This document shows positions 8,984-18,137 of a stretch of DNA of 64,000 nucleotides, one piece after another. Location of the stretch: positions 1 through 64,000 of the forward strand of contig NZ_VKAA01000005.1 in the NCBI RefSeq assembly GCF_007096635.1. The letters are read 5' to 3'. The position numbers and the translations under genes are program-made. Origin of the DNA: Mycolicibacterium sp. 018/SC-01/001. Its GTDB lineage: Bacteria > Actinomycetota > Actinomycetes > Mycobacteriales > Mycobacteriaceae. Every line of letters starts with the position of its first letter. The stretch's first letter is position 1. The notes under the pieces were generated by a model. The model was not told the origin of the DNA and did not search any database. It saw only the letters and a list, made by a program, of their open reading frames with translations.

Positions 8984-10108
8984 CTACTTTCGGGGCAGGC
9001 CCAGCAGCCGCTCGGCGATGATGTTGCGCTGGATCTCGTTGGTGCCCGCGTAGATCGGGCCACCGAGGGCGAAGAGCAGCCCCTCGGTGACGCTGTCCAT
9101 CAGCTCACCGTCGGCGCCGCGCAGGTCCAGTGCGGTTTGGTGCAGCGCCACGTCCAGGTCGGACCAGAACACCTTGGTGATCGACGACTCCGCGCCGAGC
9201 TCGCCGCCGGCGGCAACCCGCGTCACGGTGCCGAACGTGTGCAGGCGGTAGGCCTGGGCCTTGATCCACGCGTCGGCGACGCGGTCGGTGAACTCCGGCT
9301 TCGGATCGTTCTTCCACTGGGCCACGAGCCGTTCAGCGGGAGCGAGGAACCGCGCGGGGCTGCGCAGTGACATGCCGCGCTCATTGCTCGACGTGCTCAT
9401 CGCCGCCCGCCAGCCGTCGTGCACGCCGCCGATGACGTCCTCGTCGGGCACGAACACGTCGTCGAGGAAGATCTCACCGAAGCCGGTCGCGCCGCCGAGT
9501 TGCGCGATCGGGCGCACGGTGACGCCATCGGCTTTGAGGTCGAACATCAGGTAGGTCAGACCCTTGTGGCGCTGGGCCTCCGGGTCGGAGCGGAACAACC
9601 CGAACGCGCGCTCCCCGAACACCGCACGGGAGCTCCAGATCTTCTGGCCGTTGAGCAGCCAGCCGCCCTCGGTGCGGGTGGCGGTCGAACGCAGCGACGC
9701 CAGGTCGCTGCCGGACTCCGGCTCCGACCAGGCCTGCGCCCAGATCTCCTCGCCGCTGGCCATCTTGGGCAGGATGCGCTTCTGTTGCTCTTCGGTGCCG
9801 TGGGCGAACAGCGTGGGCGCGAGCATCGAGGTGCCGTTGGCGCTGGCCCGTCCAGGCGCGCCGGCGCGAAAGTACTCCTCCTCGAACACGATCCACTGCA
9901 GCAGCGTGGCATCGCGGCCGCCGTAGCTCTGCGGCCAGGTGATCACCGACAGTCCGGCGTCGAACAGGACCTTGTCCCAGCGGCGGTGCTGTTCGAAGCC
10001 CTCGGCGGTGTCGTAGGACTCGGTGGGGAAGTCGTCGGTGTGGGCGGCCAGGAACTCCCGCACCTCGGCACGGAACGCCTCGGTGTCGTCGTCGATGTGG
10101 AGGTCCAT
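8984..10108 (-). CDS. fadE31: Acyl-CoA dehydrogenase FadE31
   Basis: A full-length 374-residue acyl-CoA dehydrogenase. Motifs include the FAD-contacting AQAWSEPESGSDLASL, LNGQKIWSSRAVFGERAFG, and C-terminal PIYAGTNEIQRNIIAERLLG. ATG at 10108 overlaps the fadD3 TGA by one base. It is the long subunit expected to pair with FadE32 or FadE33 in HIP catabolism, as described for M. tuberculosis. Controlled with fadD3 from the KstR2 box at 11655. Confidence 0.92.
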   Translation of the reverse strand: MDLHIDDDTEAFRAEVREFLAAHTDDFPTESYDTAEGFEQHRRWDKVLFDAGLSVITWPQSYGGRDATLLQWIVFEEEYFRAGAPGRASANGTSMLAPTLFAHGTEEQQKRILPKMASGEEIWAQAWSEPESGSDLASLRSTATRTEGGWLLNGQKIWSSRAVFGERAFGLFRSDPEAQRHKGLTYLMFDLKADGVTVRPIAQLGGATGFGEIFLDDVFVPDEDVIGGVHDGWRAAMSTSSNERGMSLRSPARFLAPAERLVAQWKNDPKPEFTDRVADAWIKAQAYRLHTFGTVTRVAAGGELGAESSITKVFWSDLDVALHQTALDLRGADGELMDSVTEGLLFALGGPIYAGTNEIQRNIIAERLLGLPRK

Positions 10109-11628
10109 CAGTTCCTCTCTCGCAGTAGCGGTTTGACCACCTTGCCGCCCGGGTTACGCGGCAGTTCGTCGAGAAACTCGACGACACGCGGGGTCTTGAA
10201 GTTGGCGAGGTGGGCGCGCGCGTGGGCGATCACCTTTTCGGCGTCGAGGCACGCTCCGGGCAGCGTCACCACGAAGGCCTTGCCCACCTCGCCGAGTCGC
10301 TCGTCGGGCACCCCGATGACGGCGACCTCGGCGACACCGGGCAGCCGCGCGAGCACCTGCTCGATCTCGGCGGGGTAGACGTTGAACCCGCCGCAGATGT
10401 ACATGTCCTTGAGCCGGTCGGTGATCTTCAGGTTGCCGGCGTGGTCGAGTTCGCCGACGTCACCTGTGTGCAGCCAGCCCTCGGCGTCGATCGCGGCTGC
10501 CGTCGCCTCCGGGTCATCGAGGTAGCCGAGCATCACATTCGGTCCGCGCAGCAGAACCTCTCCCTGCTCTCCTATTCGCAACTCGAAGTCGGCGATCGGG
10601 CGGCCCGAGGTGGTGGCGACGGTCACGGCGTCGTCGTCGGCCCGGCACATCGTTCCGAAGCCGGCCGCCTCGGTGAGCCCGTAGGCCGTCAGCACGATGT
10701 CGATGTCGAGCTCTTTCTGCATCCGCTCGATCAGCACAACCGGGATGGTTGCCGCGCCGGTGACGGCGAAACGCAATGAGCTGAGGTCGAATTCGGCGCG
10801 GCGGGGGTGGTCGAGCAGAGTCTGGTAGATGGTCGGCGGTCCGGGCAGCACGGTGATGCGGTGTTCCTCGACGGCCTGCATCGTGGCCTCGGGGTCGAAG
10901 GTCATGGCGGGGTACAGCGTGGCGCCGGTCTGCAGACAGGCCAAGATGCCGGCCTTGTAGCCGAAGTTGTGGAAGAACGGGTTGATGCACAGGTAGCGGT
11001 CGGCGCTCGTGAGCTGCCCGCAGGCGGCCCACGCCGCTGACGCGTCCAGGGACTGCCGGTGCGCGCAGCGCACGCCCTTGCTGCGCCCGGTGGTGCCGGA
11101 AGTGAACAGGATGTCGGAGACGTCGTCGGCGTCGACGGCCGCCGCGCGGGCGTCGACTGCATCCAGATCCGTCCCGGTGGTGACGAACTCGTCCCAGGTG
11201 CCGTCGTCGGCGTCGACCGGGATCCGCACGATGTGCCGCAGCGCGGGCAGCGCCGAGGGTTCGACGCTGGCCGCCTTGTCGGCGCCGAGGAACTCGCCGG
11301 AGGCGAACAGCAGGGGCACCGCGGTGCGGGCCAGGATGTCGGTGGCCTCACTGGCGGTGTAGCGGGTGTTGAGGGGGATGAGCACGCCACCGGCGTGGTG
11401 GATGGCCAGGCATGCGACCACCCAGTGCCAGGTGTTCGGCGACCAGATCGCGACGCGATCGCCCGGCTCGATGCCGGCGGCGATCACGGCGGCCGCCGCC
11501 TGGCGGACCTCGGTGCGCAACTGCGCGAACGTCAGCGTCCGGGTGGGCGTGACCACCGCGGGGTGGTCGGGGAGTTCGCGCGCGATGTGGTCCAGAACCG
11601 CGGGAGTGGTTCTCGCGGCGGTGGTCAT
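10108..11628 (-). CDS. fadD3: HIP-CoA ligase FadD3
   Basis: A 506-residue acyl-CoA synthetase of the adenylate-forming superfamily. It has the AMP-binding loop LFTSGTTGRSKGV, GLTEAAGFG, LHTGDVGELDHAGNLKITD, the hinge GGFNVYPAEIE, and catalytic Lys in NPGGKVVK. In M. tuberculosis FadD3 activates HIP, the bicyclic propanoate left after rings A/B are removed, and so starts ring C/D breakdown. It is first in the leftward operon after AAGGAG, and divergent from fadE30 with a KstR2 operator between. The ortholog call rests on sequence plus exact gene order. Confidence 0.93.
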   Translation of the reverse strand: MTTAARTTPAVLDHIARELPDHPAVVTPTRTLTFAQLRTEVRQAAAAVIAAGIEPGDRVAIWSPNTWHWVVACLAIHHAGGVLIPLNTRYTASEATDILARTAVPLLFASGEFLGADKAASVEPSALPALRHIVRIPVDADDGTWDEFVTTGTDLDAVDARAAAVDADDVSDILFTSGTTGRSKGVRCAHRQSLDASAAWAACGQLTSADRYLCINPFFHNFGYKAGILACLQTGATLYPAMTFDPEATMQAVEEHRITVLPGPPTIYQTLLDHPRRAEFDLSSLRFAVTGAATIPVVLIERMQKELDIDIVLTAYGLTEAAGFGTMCRADDDAVTVATTSGRPIADFELRIGEQGEVLLRGPNVMLGYLDDPEATAAAIDAEGWLHTGDVGELDHAGNLKITDRLKDMYICGGFNVYPAEIEQVLARLPGVAEVAVIGVPDERLGEVGKAFVVTLPGACLDAEKVIAHARAHLANFKTPRVVEFLDELPRNPGGKVVKPLLRERN

Positions 11629-11654
11629 GGAACTCCTTGGGGATCGGTTACCCG

Positions 11655-11668
11655 AGCAAGTGCTTGGT
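11655..11668. promoter_or_regulatory. KstR2 operator between fadD3 and fadE30
   Basis: AGCAAGTGCTTGGT matches the published KstR2 consensus AnCAAGnnCTTGnT at every fixed position. It lies in the 56-base gap between the divergent fadD3 and fadE30 genes, so one site can control both arms, including kstR2 itself. Confidence 0.88.
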
Positions 11669-11684
11669 AGGTTAGCCTACAGGG

Positions 11685-12833
11685 GTGATTGAGGTCCAGG
11701 AGTTCAGGGCGCAGGTCCGCGACTGGCTGGCCGAGAACCTGGTCGGCGACTACGCGGCACTCAAGGGGCTGGGCGGTCCGGGGCGCGAGCACGAGGCTTT
11801 CGAGGAACGGCTGGCATGGAATCGCCACCTGGCGGCCGCCGGCCTGACGTGTCTCGGCTGGCCGGAGGAACACGGCGGCCGCGGGCTGTCGGTCGCGCAC
11901 CGCGTCGCGTTCTACGAGGAGTACGCGAAGGCCGATGCACCCGACAAGGTCAACCACCTCGGTGAGGAACTGCTCGGCCCGACGCTGATCGCGTACGGCA
12001 CCCCCGAGCAGCAGAAGCGGTTCCTGCCGAAGATCCTCGACGTCACCGAGCTGTGGTCGCAGGGCTACTCCGAGCCCGGTGCGGGCAGCGATCTGGCCAA
12101 TGTGTCGACCACGGCCGTGCTCGACGGTGACCAGTGGATCCTCAACGGCCAGAAGGTGTGGACGTCGCTGGCGCACTGGGCCCAGTGGTGTTTCGTGGTC
12201 GCGCGCAGCGAGAAGGGCTCCAAGCGCCACGCCGGCCTGTCCTTCCTGCTCGTGCCGCTGGATCAGCCGGGGGTCGAGATTCGGCCGATCATCCAGCTCA
12301 CCGGCGACTCGGAATTCAACGAGGTGTTCTTCACCGACGCCCGCACCGACGCCGAGCTGGTCGTCGGCGAACCGGGTGACGGGTGGCGCGTGGCGATGGG
12401 ATTGCTGACGTTCGAGCGTGGGGTGTCCACGCTGGGGCAGCAGATCCGTTATGCGCGTGAGCATTCCAATCTCGTCGAGCTGGCGAAGAAGACAGGTGCC
12501 GCCGACGATCCGCTGATCCGGGAGCGGCTCACCCGATCGTGGGCGGGGCTGCGCGCGATGCGCTCGTATGCGTTGGCCACGATGGACGTCGAGCGACCCG
12601 GCCAGGATTCAGTGTCCAAGCTGCTGTGGGCCAACTGGCATCGCGAACTCGGGGAGATCGCGATGGACGTGGTGGGAATGGCGGGCCTGACGCTGCCCGA
12701 GGGAGAATTCAGCGAGTGGCAGCGGCTCTACCTGTTCTCGCGCGCCGACACGATCTACGGCGGCTCGAACGAGGTGCAGCGCAACATCATCGCCGAGCGG
12801 GTGCTCGGCCTACCGAGAGAGGCCAGACCCTGA
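11685..12833 (+). CDS. fadE30: Acyl-CoA dehydrogenase FadE30
   Basis: 382 residues with standard acyl-CoA dehydrogenase motifs: SQGYSEPGAGSDLANVST, NGQKVWTSLAHWAQWCFVV, and IYGGSNEVQRNIIAERVLG. GTG start at 11685, 17 bases from the KstR2 box. Its M. tuberculosis counterpart Rv3560c is a HIP-pathway dehydrogenase that introduces a double bond into the propionyl side chain of a HIP-CoA derivative. First gene of the rightward operon fadE30-ipdF-kstR2-fadA6, in which every junction overlaps. Confidence 0.92.
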   Translation: MIEVQEFRAQVRDWLAENLVGDYAALKGLGGPGREHEAFEERLAWNRHLAAAGLTCLGWPEEHGGRGLSVAHRVAFYEEYAKADAPDKVNHLGEELLGPTLIAYGTPEQQKRFLPKILDVTELWSQGYSEPGAGSDLANVSTTAVLDGDQWILNGQKVWTSLAHWAQWCFVVARSEKGSKRHAGLSFLLVPLDQPGVEIRPIIQLTGDSEFNEVFFTDARTDAELVVGEPGDGWRVAMGLLTFERGVSTLGQQIRYAREHSNLVELAKKTGAADDPLIRERLTRSWAGLRAMRSYALATMDVERPGQDSVSKLLWANWHRELGEIAMDVVGMAGLTLPEGEFSEWQRLYLFSRADTIYGGSNEVQRNIIAERVLGLPREARP

Positions 12834-13621
12834 TGGACCTGTCCGTCGCCCCGGCGGAGATCGAGGGGCACAACCTGCTGGCCGGCAAGGTGGTCCTGGT
12901 CACCGCCGCCGCGGGCACCGGGATCGGGTCGACGACGGCCCGGCGGGCGCTGGCCGAAGGCGCCGACGTCGTCGTCTCCGACTACCACGAGCGCCGGCTG
13001 GGGGAGACCCGCGACGAGTTGGCCGCTCTGGGGCTCGGCGCGGTGCATTCAGTCGTCTGCGATGTGACCTCCACCGCGGCGGTCGACGGGCTGTTCGCCG
13101 AGGCGGTCGACAAAGCCGGACGGCTGGACGTGCTGGTCAACAACGCGGGGCTGGGCGGTCAGACCCCGGTGATCGACATGACCGACGACGAGTGGGACCG
13201 GGTGCTCAACGTGACGTTGACCTCGGTGATGCGGGCGACGCGCGCCGCGCTGCGCTACTTCCGCGACGCCGGACACGGCGGCGTGATCGTCAACAATGCG
13301 AGTGTGCTCGGGTGGCGCGCGCAGCACTCCCAATCCCATTACGCCGCAGCCAAAGCCGGTGTCATGGCGCTGACACGGTGCAGTGCGATCGAGGCGGTCG
13401 AGTACGGCGTGCGGATCAACGCGGTGTCGCCGAGCATCGCCCGGCACAAATTCCTGGAGAAGACGTCGAGCTCCGAGCTGCTCGACCGGCTGGCCCAGGG
13501 TGAGGCGTTCGGCCGGGCCGCCGAACCGTGGGAGGTCGCCGCCACCATCGCGTTCCTGGCCAGCGACTACTCCAGTTACCTGACCGGCGAAGTGATCTCG
13601 GTGTCGAGCCAGCACCCATGA
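12833..13621 (+). CDS. ipdF: Short-chain dehydrogenase IpdF
   Basis: A 262-residue Rossmann-fold SDR with a slightly unusual cofactor loop (VTAAAGTGIGSTTA), NNAG (VLVNNAGLGG), and catalytic Ser plus YxxxK (HYAAAKAG). The same length and place as Rv3559c, assigned in M. tuberculosis as the dehydrogenase acting on a hydroxylated HIC-CoA intermediate of ring C/D degradation. Its start overlaps the fadE30 stop by one base, and its stop overlaps kstR2 as ATGA. In M. tuberculosis a PPE gene (Rv3558) separates ipdF and kstR2; here they are coupled. Confidence 0.9.
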   Translation: MDLSVAPAEIEGHNLLAGKVVLVTAAAGTGIGSTTARRALAEGADVVVSDYHERRLGETRDELAALGLGAVHSVVCDVTSTAAVDGLFAEAVDKAGRLDVLVNNAGLGGQTPVIDMTDDEWDRVLNVTLTSVMRATRAALRYFRDAGHGGVIVNNASVLGWRAQHSQSHYAAAKAGVMALTRCSAIEAVEYGVRINAVSPSIARHKFLEKTSSSELLDRLAQGEAFGRAAEPWEVAATIAFLASDYSSYLTGEVISVSSQHP

Positions 13622-14226
13622 GCGCCGGGGCCACGAACACCCGCCGCGACGAGCTCCTCGCGCTCGCCGCGACGATGTTCGCCGAACGGGGACTGCGCGC
13701 CACCACGGTGCGCGACATCGCCGACTCCGCCGGAATCCTCTCGGGCAGCCTCTATCACCACTTCTCGTCGAAGGAGGAGATGGTCGACGAGGTGCTGCGC
13801 GGCTTCCTGGACTGGCTCTTCGAGCGGTATCGGCAGATCGTCGAGACCGAGTCGAATCCGCTCGAGCGGCTCAAAGGGTTGTTCATGGCGTCGTTCGAGG
13901 CCATCGCGACCCGGCATGCCGAGGTGGTGATCTACCAGGACGAGGCCAAGCGCCTCTCCGCGCAGCCTCGCTTCGCCTATGTCGAGGAACGCAACAAAGA
14001 GCAGCGCAAGATGTGGGTCGACGTGCTCACGCAGGGCATCGCGGAGGGATGCTTCCGCCCCGATGTCGACGTCGACCTCGTCTACCGATTCATCCGCGAC
14101 ACCACCTGGGTGTCGGTGCGGTGGTACCAACCGGGCGGTCCGCTGACTGCCGAGGAGGTTGGCCGCCAATACCTTTCGATCGTCCTCGGTGGAATCACCC
14201 CGACAGAAGGAGTCCCCAATGGCTGA
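13618..14226 (+). CDS. kstR2: TetR-family repressor KstR2
   Basis: A 202-residue TetR regulator. N-terminal helix-turn-helix at about residues 10-55 (GLRATTVRDIADSAGILSGS, LYHHFSSKEEMVDEVL), then an all-helical ligand domain. KstR2 is known to be released from DNA by HIP-CoA and to control the HIP genes. It sits inside its own target operon, so it should be autoregulated through the box at 11655; a second box is at 32957. The start overlaps ipdF as ATGA, and the end overlaps fadA6 by 8 bases. Confidence 0.93.
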   Translation: MSAGATNTRRDELLALAATMFAERGLRATTVRDIADSAGILSGSLYHHFSSKEEMVDEVLRGFLDWLFERYRQIVETESNPLERLKGLFMASFEAIATRHAEVVIYQDEAKRLSAQPRFAYVEERNKEQRKMWVDVLTQGIAEGCFRPDVDVDLVYRFIRDTTWVSVRWYQPGGPLTAEEVGRQYLSIVLGGITPTEGVPNG

Positions 14227-15379
14227 GTCGTTTTCGCAGGCATACGTCATCGACGCCGTCCGCACCGCCATCGGTAAGCGCAACGGATCGTTGGCCGGGG
14301 TGCATCCGGTGGACCTGGGCGCGGTGATCTGGCGCGGCCTGTTCGACCGCAACGACGTCGATCCGGGAGCCGTCGACGACGTGATCGCCGGGTGCGTCGA
14401 CGCGATCGGTCCGCAGGCCGGCAACATCGCGCGGCTGTCGTGGCTGGCGGCCGGTTTCCCCGAAGAGGTGCCCGGTGTGACCGTCGACAGGCAGTGCGGT
14501 TCCAGCCAGCAGGCGATCTCGTTCGGTGCGCAGGCGATCATGTCGGGCACCGCCGATCTGATCGTCGCCGGCGGCGTGCAGAACATGAGCCAGATCCCGA
14601 TCAGCTCGGCGATGACCGTCGCCGAACAGTTCGGATTCACCTCTCCCACCAACGAATCCAAGAGCTGGCTGCATCGCTACGGCGACCAGGAGATCTCGCA
14701 GTTCCGCGGGGCCGAGCTGATCGCCGAGAAGTGGGACATCAGCCGCGAGGACATGGAACAGTTTGCGCTGACCAGCCATCAGCGCGCGCAGGCCGCGATC
14801 CGGGCCGGTCACTTCGACAACGAGATCCTCGAGGTGGACGGCTTCCGGGTCGACGAGGGGCCGCGCGACACATCGCTGGAGAAGATGGCTGCGCTGAAGA
14901 CCCTCGTCGATGGCGGCCGGTTGACTGCGGCGATGGCCAGCCAGATCTCCGACGGCGCCAGCGCGGTGCTGCTCGCCTCAGAGCAGGCGGTCAAAGCTCA
15001 CGGCCTCACGCCCCGCGCCCGGATCCACCACATCAGCGCACGGGGCGCCGACCCGGTGTTCATGCTCACCGGGCCCATTCCCGCCACCCGCTACGCGCTG
15101 GACAAGGCCGGGCTGACGATCGACGACATCGACACGGTCGAGATCAACGAGGCGTTCGCGCCCGTGGTTCAGGCGTGGCTCAAGGAGATCAAGGCGGATC
15201 CCGAGAAGGTCAACCCGAGTGGCGGCGGGATCGCGCTCGGCCATCCGCTCGGTGCCACGGGGGCAAAGCTTTTCGCGACCATGCTGAACACGCTGGAACG
15301 TACCGGCGGCCGCTACGGCCTGCAGACGATGTGCGAGGGCGGCGGCACCGCCAACGTCACGATCATCGAGCGCCTCTAG
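14219..15379 (+). CDS. fadA6: Acetyl-CoA acyltransferase (thiolase) FadA6
   Basis: A 386-residue thiolase. The nucleophile Cys is in VDRQCGSSQQAISFGAQA, the catalytic His in GGGIALGHPLGATG, and the second Cys in MCEGGG. ATG 14219 follows AGAAGGAG inside the end of kstR2, indicating translational coupling. FadA6 cleaves a beta-keto CoA ester late in HIP catabolism. The last gene of its operon; its stop lies just before a palindromic repeat shared with the convergent xanthine dehydrogenase gene. Confidence 0.92.
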   Translation: MAESFSQAYVIDAVRTAIGKRNGSLAGVHPVDLGAVIWRGLFDRNDVDPGAVDDVIAGCVDAIGPQAGNIARLSWLAAGFPEEVPGVTVDRQCGSSQQAISFGAQAIMSGTADLIVAGGVQNMSQIPISSAMTVAEQFGFTSPTNESKSWLHRYGDQEISQFRGAELIAEKWDISREDMEQFALTSHQRAQAAIRAGHFDNEILEVDGFRVDEGPRDTSLEKMAALKTLVDGGRLTAAMASQISDGASAVLLASEQAVKAHGLTPRARIHHISARGADPVFMLTGPIPATRYALDKAGLTIDDIDTVEINEAFAPVVQAWLKEIKADPEKVNPSGGGIALGHPLGATGAKLFATMLNTLERTGGRYGLQTMCEGGGTANVTIIERL

Positions 15380-15383
15380 TCTT

Positions 15384-15453
15384 TCCCGCGACCAGACGCG
15401 ATCTCGAGTGGTTCCGCGGCGTGTCCGCTCGAGTTCACGTCTCCTCGCGGGGA
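15384..15453. repeat. Dispersed palindromic element, copy 1 (between convergent genes)
   Basis: An interrupted inverted repeat with arms containing ATCTCGAG and CTCGAGTTC around the core GCGGCGTGTC, flanked by CCCGCGA and TCGCGGGG. The same plan, core and arm sequences recur at 24374-24445. The right arm runs into the 3' end of the xanthine dehydrogenase gene. A long stem-loop here could terminate transcription from both convergent genes; that role is inference. Confidence 0.7.
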
Positions 15454-18137
15454 GAACTGAGCGCCCGCCAGATCCGGGCCGGTGTCATCGGCAGGCGGTA
15501 CAGCCGCGCGCCGGTCGCGCGGGCGATCGCGTTGGCCAGCGCGGGCGCCACAGGGTTGTAGGGCGATTCGCTCATCGACTTGGCACCGAAAGGACCCAGT
15601 GTGTCGTAGGTGTCGGCGAAGTACACCTCGGTCACCGGCACGTCGGCCAGCTGCGGCAGATGGTAGTTGCGCAGCGTGGTCGTCGACACCGAACCGTCGG
15701 GTTCGACGTGCATCTCCTCGTACAGCGCCGAGCCGATGCCCTGCGCCACACCGCCTTCCACCTGCCCGCGGCACTGTTGGGGGTTCATCACCACCCCGGC
15801 GTCGGCGGCCTGCACACTCTGCAGGATCCGCACCTCGCCGGTGTCGACGTCGACGGCGACGCGCACGGCGTGCACGTTGAACGCTACCGAGCGCGGCGTC
15901 CCGCCGTGGCTCCCTCGACCGACCAGAGGCACCGGCAGGTCGGCGAAGTCGATCAGCTGACCCGCACACTGGACGCCGTTGCGGGTCAGCGCGCACGAAC
16001 CACGCGGCACACCGGTGAGTTCGGAGGCGGCCGATTCCAGCGCGGAGCGCAGCTTCTGCGCGGCAGCCAAGGTGGCTGCTCCCGCCACCACCGTGCCGGC
16101 TGACCCGAACGCGCCGGTGTCGTATCCGCCTGCTGCCGTGTCGGATTGGCTGATCGCGATGTTGTCGGCGACGGTGTTCAGCGCGGTGGCCGCGATCTGC
16201 GCGTGCACGGTGGTGGTGCCGTTGCCGAATTCGGCGGTGCCGACCCGCAGCGTGTAGATGCCGTCGGCATCGATACTGACGGCGGCCTCGGCGAGATGCC
16301 CGCGCGGCGGGATGGTGGCGATCATCGCGATCGCCATGCCCTCACCGATGCGCCACTGCGGCCCCGGCGGCGCGGGCACACCGTTGCCGCGGGCGAGTGC
16401 GGCCTGCGCGAGATCCAGACATTGATCCAGACCGTAACTGCCGAAGGTCAGGTCGTCGTCGAGAACGTGCGCGTCGACGAAATCGTCACCCGGGGTCACC
16501 ACGTTGCGCCGGCGAAAGTCGAACGGATCGATGCCGAGACGACCGGCGAGCTCATCGAGCGCGGATTCGATCGCGAAGATCAGCTGCCCCAGCCCGTACC
16601 CGCGGAACGCGCCCGAGGGCAGGTTGTTGGTGTACACCGCACGTGCGTCGACGCGCTTGTTCGCGCAGCGGTACACCGACACCGATTCCCCGCACCCGTG
16701 GAACATCACCCCCGGCGTGTGGTTGCCGTACGCGCCGGCGTCGACGAGCACGTCGACCGCGAGTGCGGTCAGGATCCCGTCGGCGTCCGCGGCTGCGGTG
16801 ACATCCACGCGGAACGGGTGCCGGCACGGAGCGGTCGTGAACTCGTCGCTGCGGCTGAACTCGTAGCGCACCGGCAGGCCCAATCGCAACACTGCCAGCG
16901 CGACGAGGTCCTCGACGAGCATCTCCTGCTTGGCGCCGAAACCACCGCCGATGCGTTTGGTGAACACCCGCACCTCGTCGGCGGGCAGACCGAACAGGTG
17001 GCACAGTTCATCGCGCACCAGAAACGGCACCTGCGTGCTGGTCCGGATCACCAGTCGGCCGTCCTCGTCGCGCCATCCGGTACAGCCGTGAGTTTCCAAG
17101 TGCGCGTGCTGAACTCGCTGGGTGTACCAGCGGCCGCGCACCACTGCTCCGTCCTGCGCCGCAGCCAGCCCCTCGGCGATGTCGCCGACGCCGCCGTGCA
17201 GTTCGGCGACCAGATTGCGGGCCGGGTCGGCGATGCGGGCCTCGGCACCCTTGTCACCGTGCAGCAGGGGTGCGCCCGGGCTCACGGCCTCTTCGGGATC
17301 GAACACCGCGGGCAACTCGTCATAGGTGACGACGATGGCCCGGCAGGCCTTCTCGGCGATGCCCGCAGTGTCGGCGACGACCGCGGCCACCCGCTGACCG
17401 ACGAAGCGCACGACATCATCGAGAATCACCGTGTCGTCGGGATCGTCCTCGCGGTTCTGGTGACGCGCGGTGGAGAACCGCACCGGCGGACTGTCGTGGT
17501 GGGTGAGCACCAGCCGGACACCGGGAAGAGCTTCGGCAGCGGTGGTGTCGATCGACACGATGCGCGCATGGGCCACCGGGCTGGTCAGCACCGCCAGGTG
17601 CAGCAACCCCGGCGGCGTGAAATCCATGGTGTATTCCTCGGTTCCGGTCACCACCCGGACTGCGGCCGGCGCACCGATCGACCGTCCGGCGTCGCGGCCG
17701 TCGGATTTCTCCACGTTGACGGTGCCGGTGAGGGCGTCGGCGATGGCTCGGTATCCGGTACAGCGGCAGAGATTGTTCTTCAACTGCCGGGCGAGCTGGT
17801 CGGGGTCGATGTCGGAGAACGTCGAGGCCGTGGTCACCATGCCCGCTGTGCAGAAGCCGCACTGGAATCCGGCGGCCTCGACGAAGCGGCGCTGCACCGG
17901 ATGCAGATCATCCGCGTCCCCGAGGCCGGCGGCCGTGATCACCTCCCGGCCCGCTGCCCGGAACGCCGGGAACACGCACGAGTGCACGGGCCCACCGTCG
18001 ACGAGGACCGAGCACGCACCGCAATCGCCGGCGTCGCAACCCTTCTTGACCTCGAAGTGACCCAGCTCCCGCAGGAACGTGCGCAGGCACTGGCCGGGTC
18101 GCGGCTCGTCTGCGTACGAGTTGCCGTTGACTAACAT
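15435..18137 (-). CDS. Xanthine dehydrogenase, fused [2Fe-2S] and molybdopterin subunit
   Basis: A 900-residue fusion. Residues 1-150 hold the two [2Fe-2S] clusters (GCDAGDCGACSVLVDGG; QCGFCTAGM with CRCTGY). From about residue 170 follows the large molybdenum-cofactor part, with RIGGGFGAKQE, SGAFRGYGLGQ and a C-terminal segment KSMSESPYNPVAPALANAIA holding the catalytic Glu region. It oxidises hypoxanthine/xanthine to urate with the FAD subunit encoded immediately upstream (7-base overlap). The purine assignment rests on the neighbouring guanine deaminase and urate genes; other aldehyde-oxidase-type substrates are possible. The last codons lie in a palindromic repeat. Confidence 0.85.
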   Translation of the reverse strand: MLVNGNSYADEPRPGQCLRTFLRELGHFEVKKGCDAGDCGACSVLVDGGPVHSCVFPAFRAAGREVITAAGLGDADDLHPVQRRFVEAAGFQCGFCTAGMVTTASTFSDIDPDQLARQLKNNLCRCTGYRAIADALTGTVNVEKSDGRDAGRSIGAPAAVRVVTGTEEYTMDFTPPGLLHLAVLTSPVAHARIVSIDTTAAEALPGVRLVLTHHDSPPVRFSTARHQNREDDPDDTVILDDVVRFVGQRVAAVVADTAGIAEKACRAIVVTYDELPAVFDPEEAVSPGAPLLHGDKGAEARIADPARNLVAELHGGVGDIAEGLAAAQDGAVVRGRWYTQRVQHAHLETHGCTGWRDEDGRLVIRTSTQVPFLVRDELCHLFGLPADEVRVFTKRIGGGFGAKQEMLVEDLVALAVLRLGLPVRYEFSRSDEFTTAPCRHPFRVDVTAAADADGILTALAVDVLVDAGAYGNHTPGVMFHGCGESVSVYRCANKRVDARAVYTNNLPSGAFRGYGLGQLIFAIESALDELAGRLGIDPFDFRRRNVVTPGDDFVDAHVLDDDLTFGSYGLDQCLDLAQAALARGNGVPAPPGPQWRIGEGMAIAMIATIPPRGHLAEAAVSIDADGIYTLRVGTAEFGNGTTTVHAQIAATALNTVADNIAISQSDTAAGGYDTGAFGSAGTVVAGAATLAAAQKLRSALESAASELTGVPRGSCALTRNGVQCAGQLIDFADLPVPLVGRGSHGGTPRSVAFNVHAVRVAVDVDTGEVRILQSVQAADAGVVMNPQQCRGQVEGGVAQGIGSALYEEMHVEPDGSVSTTTLRNYHLPQLADVPVTEVYFADTYDTLGPFGAKSMSESPYNPVAPALANAIARATGARLYRLPMTPARIWRALSSPREET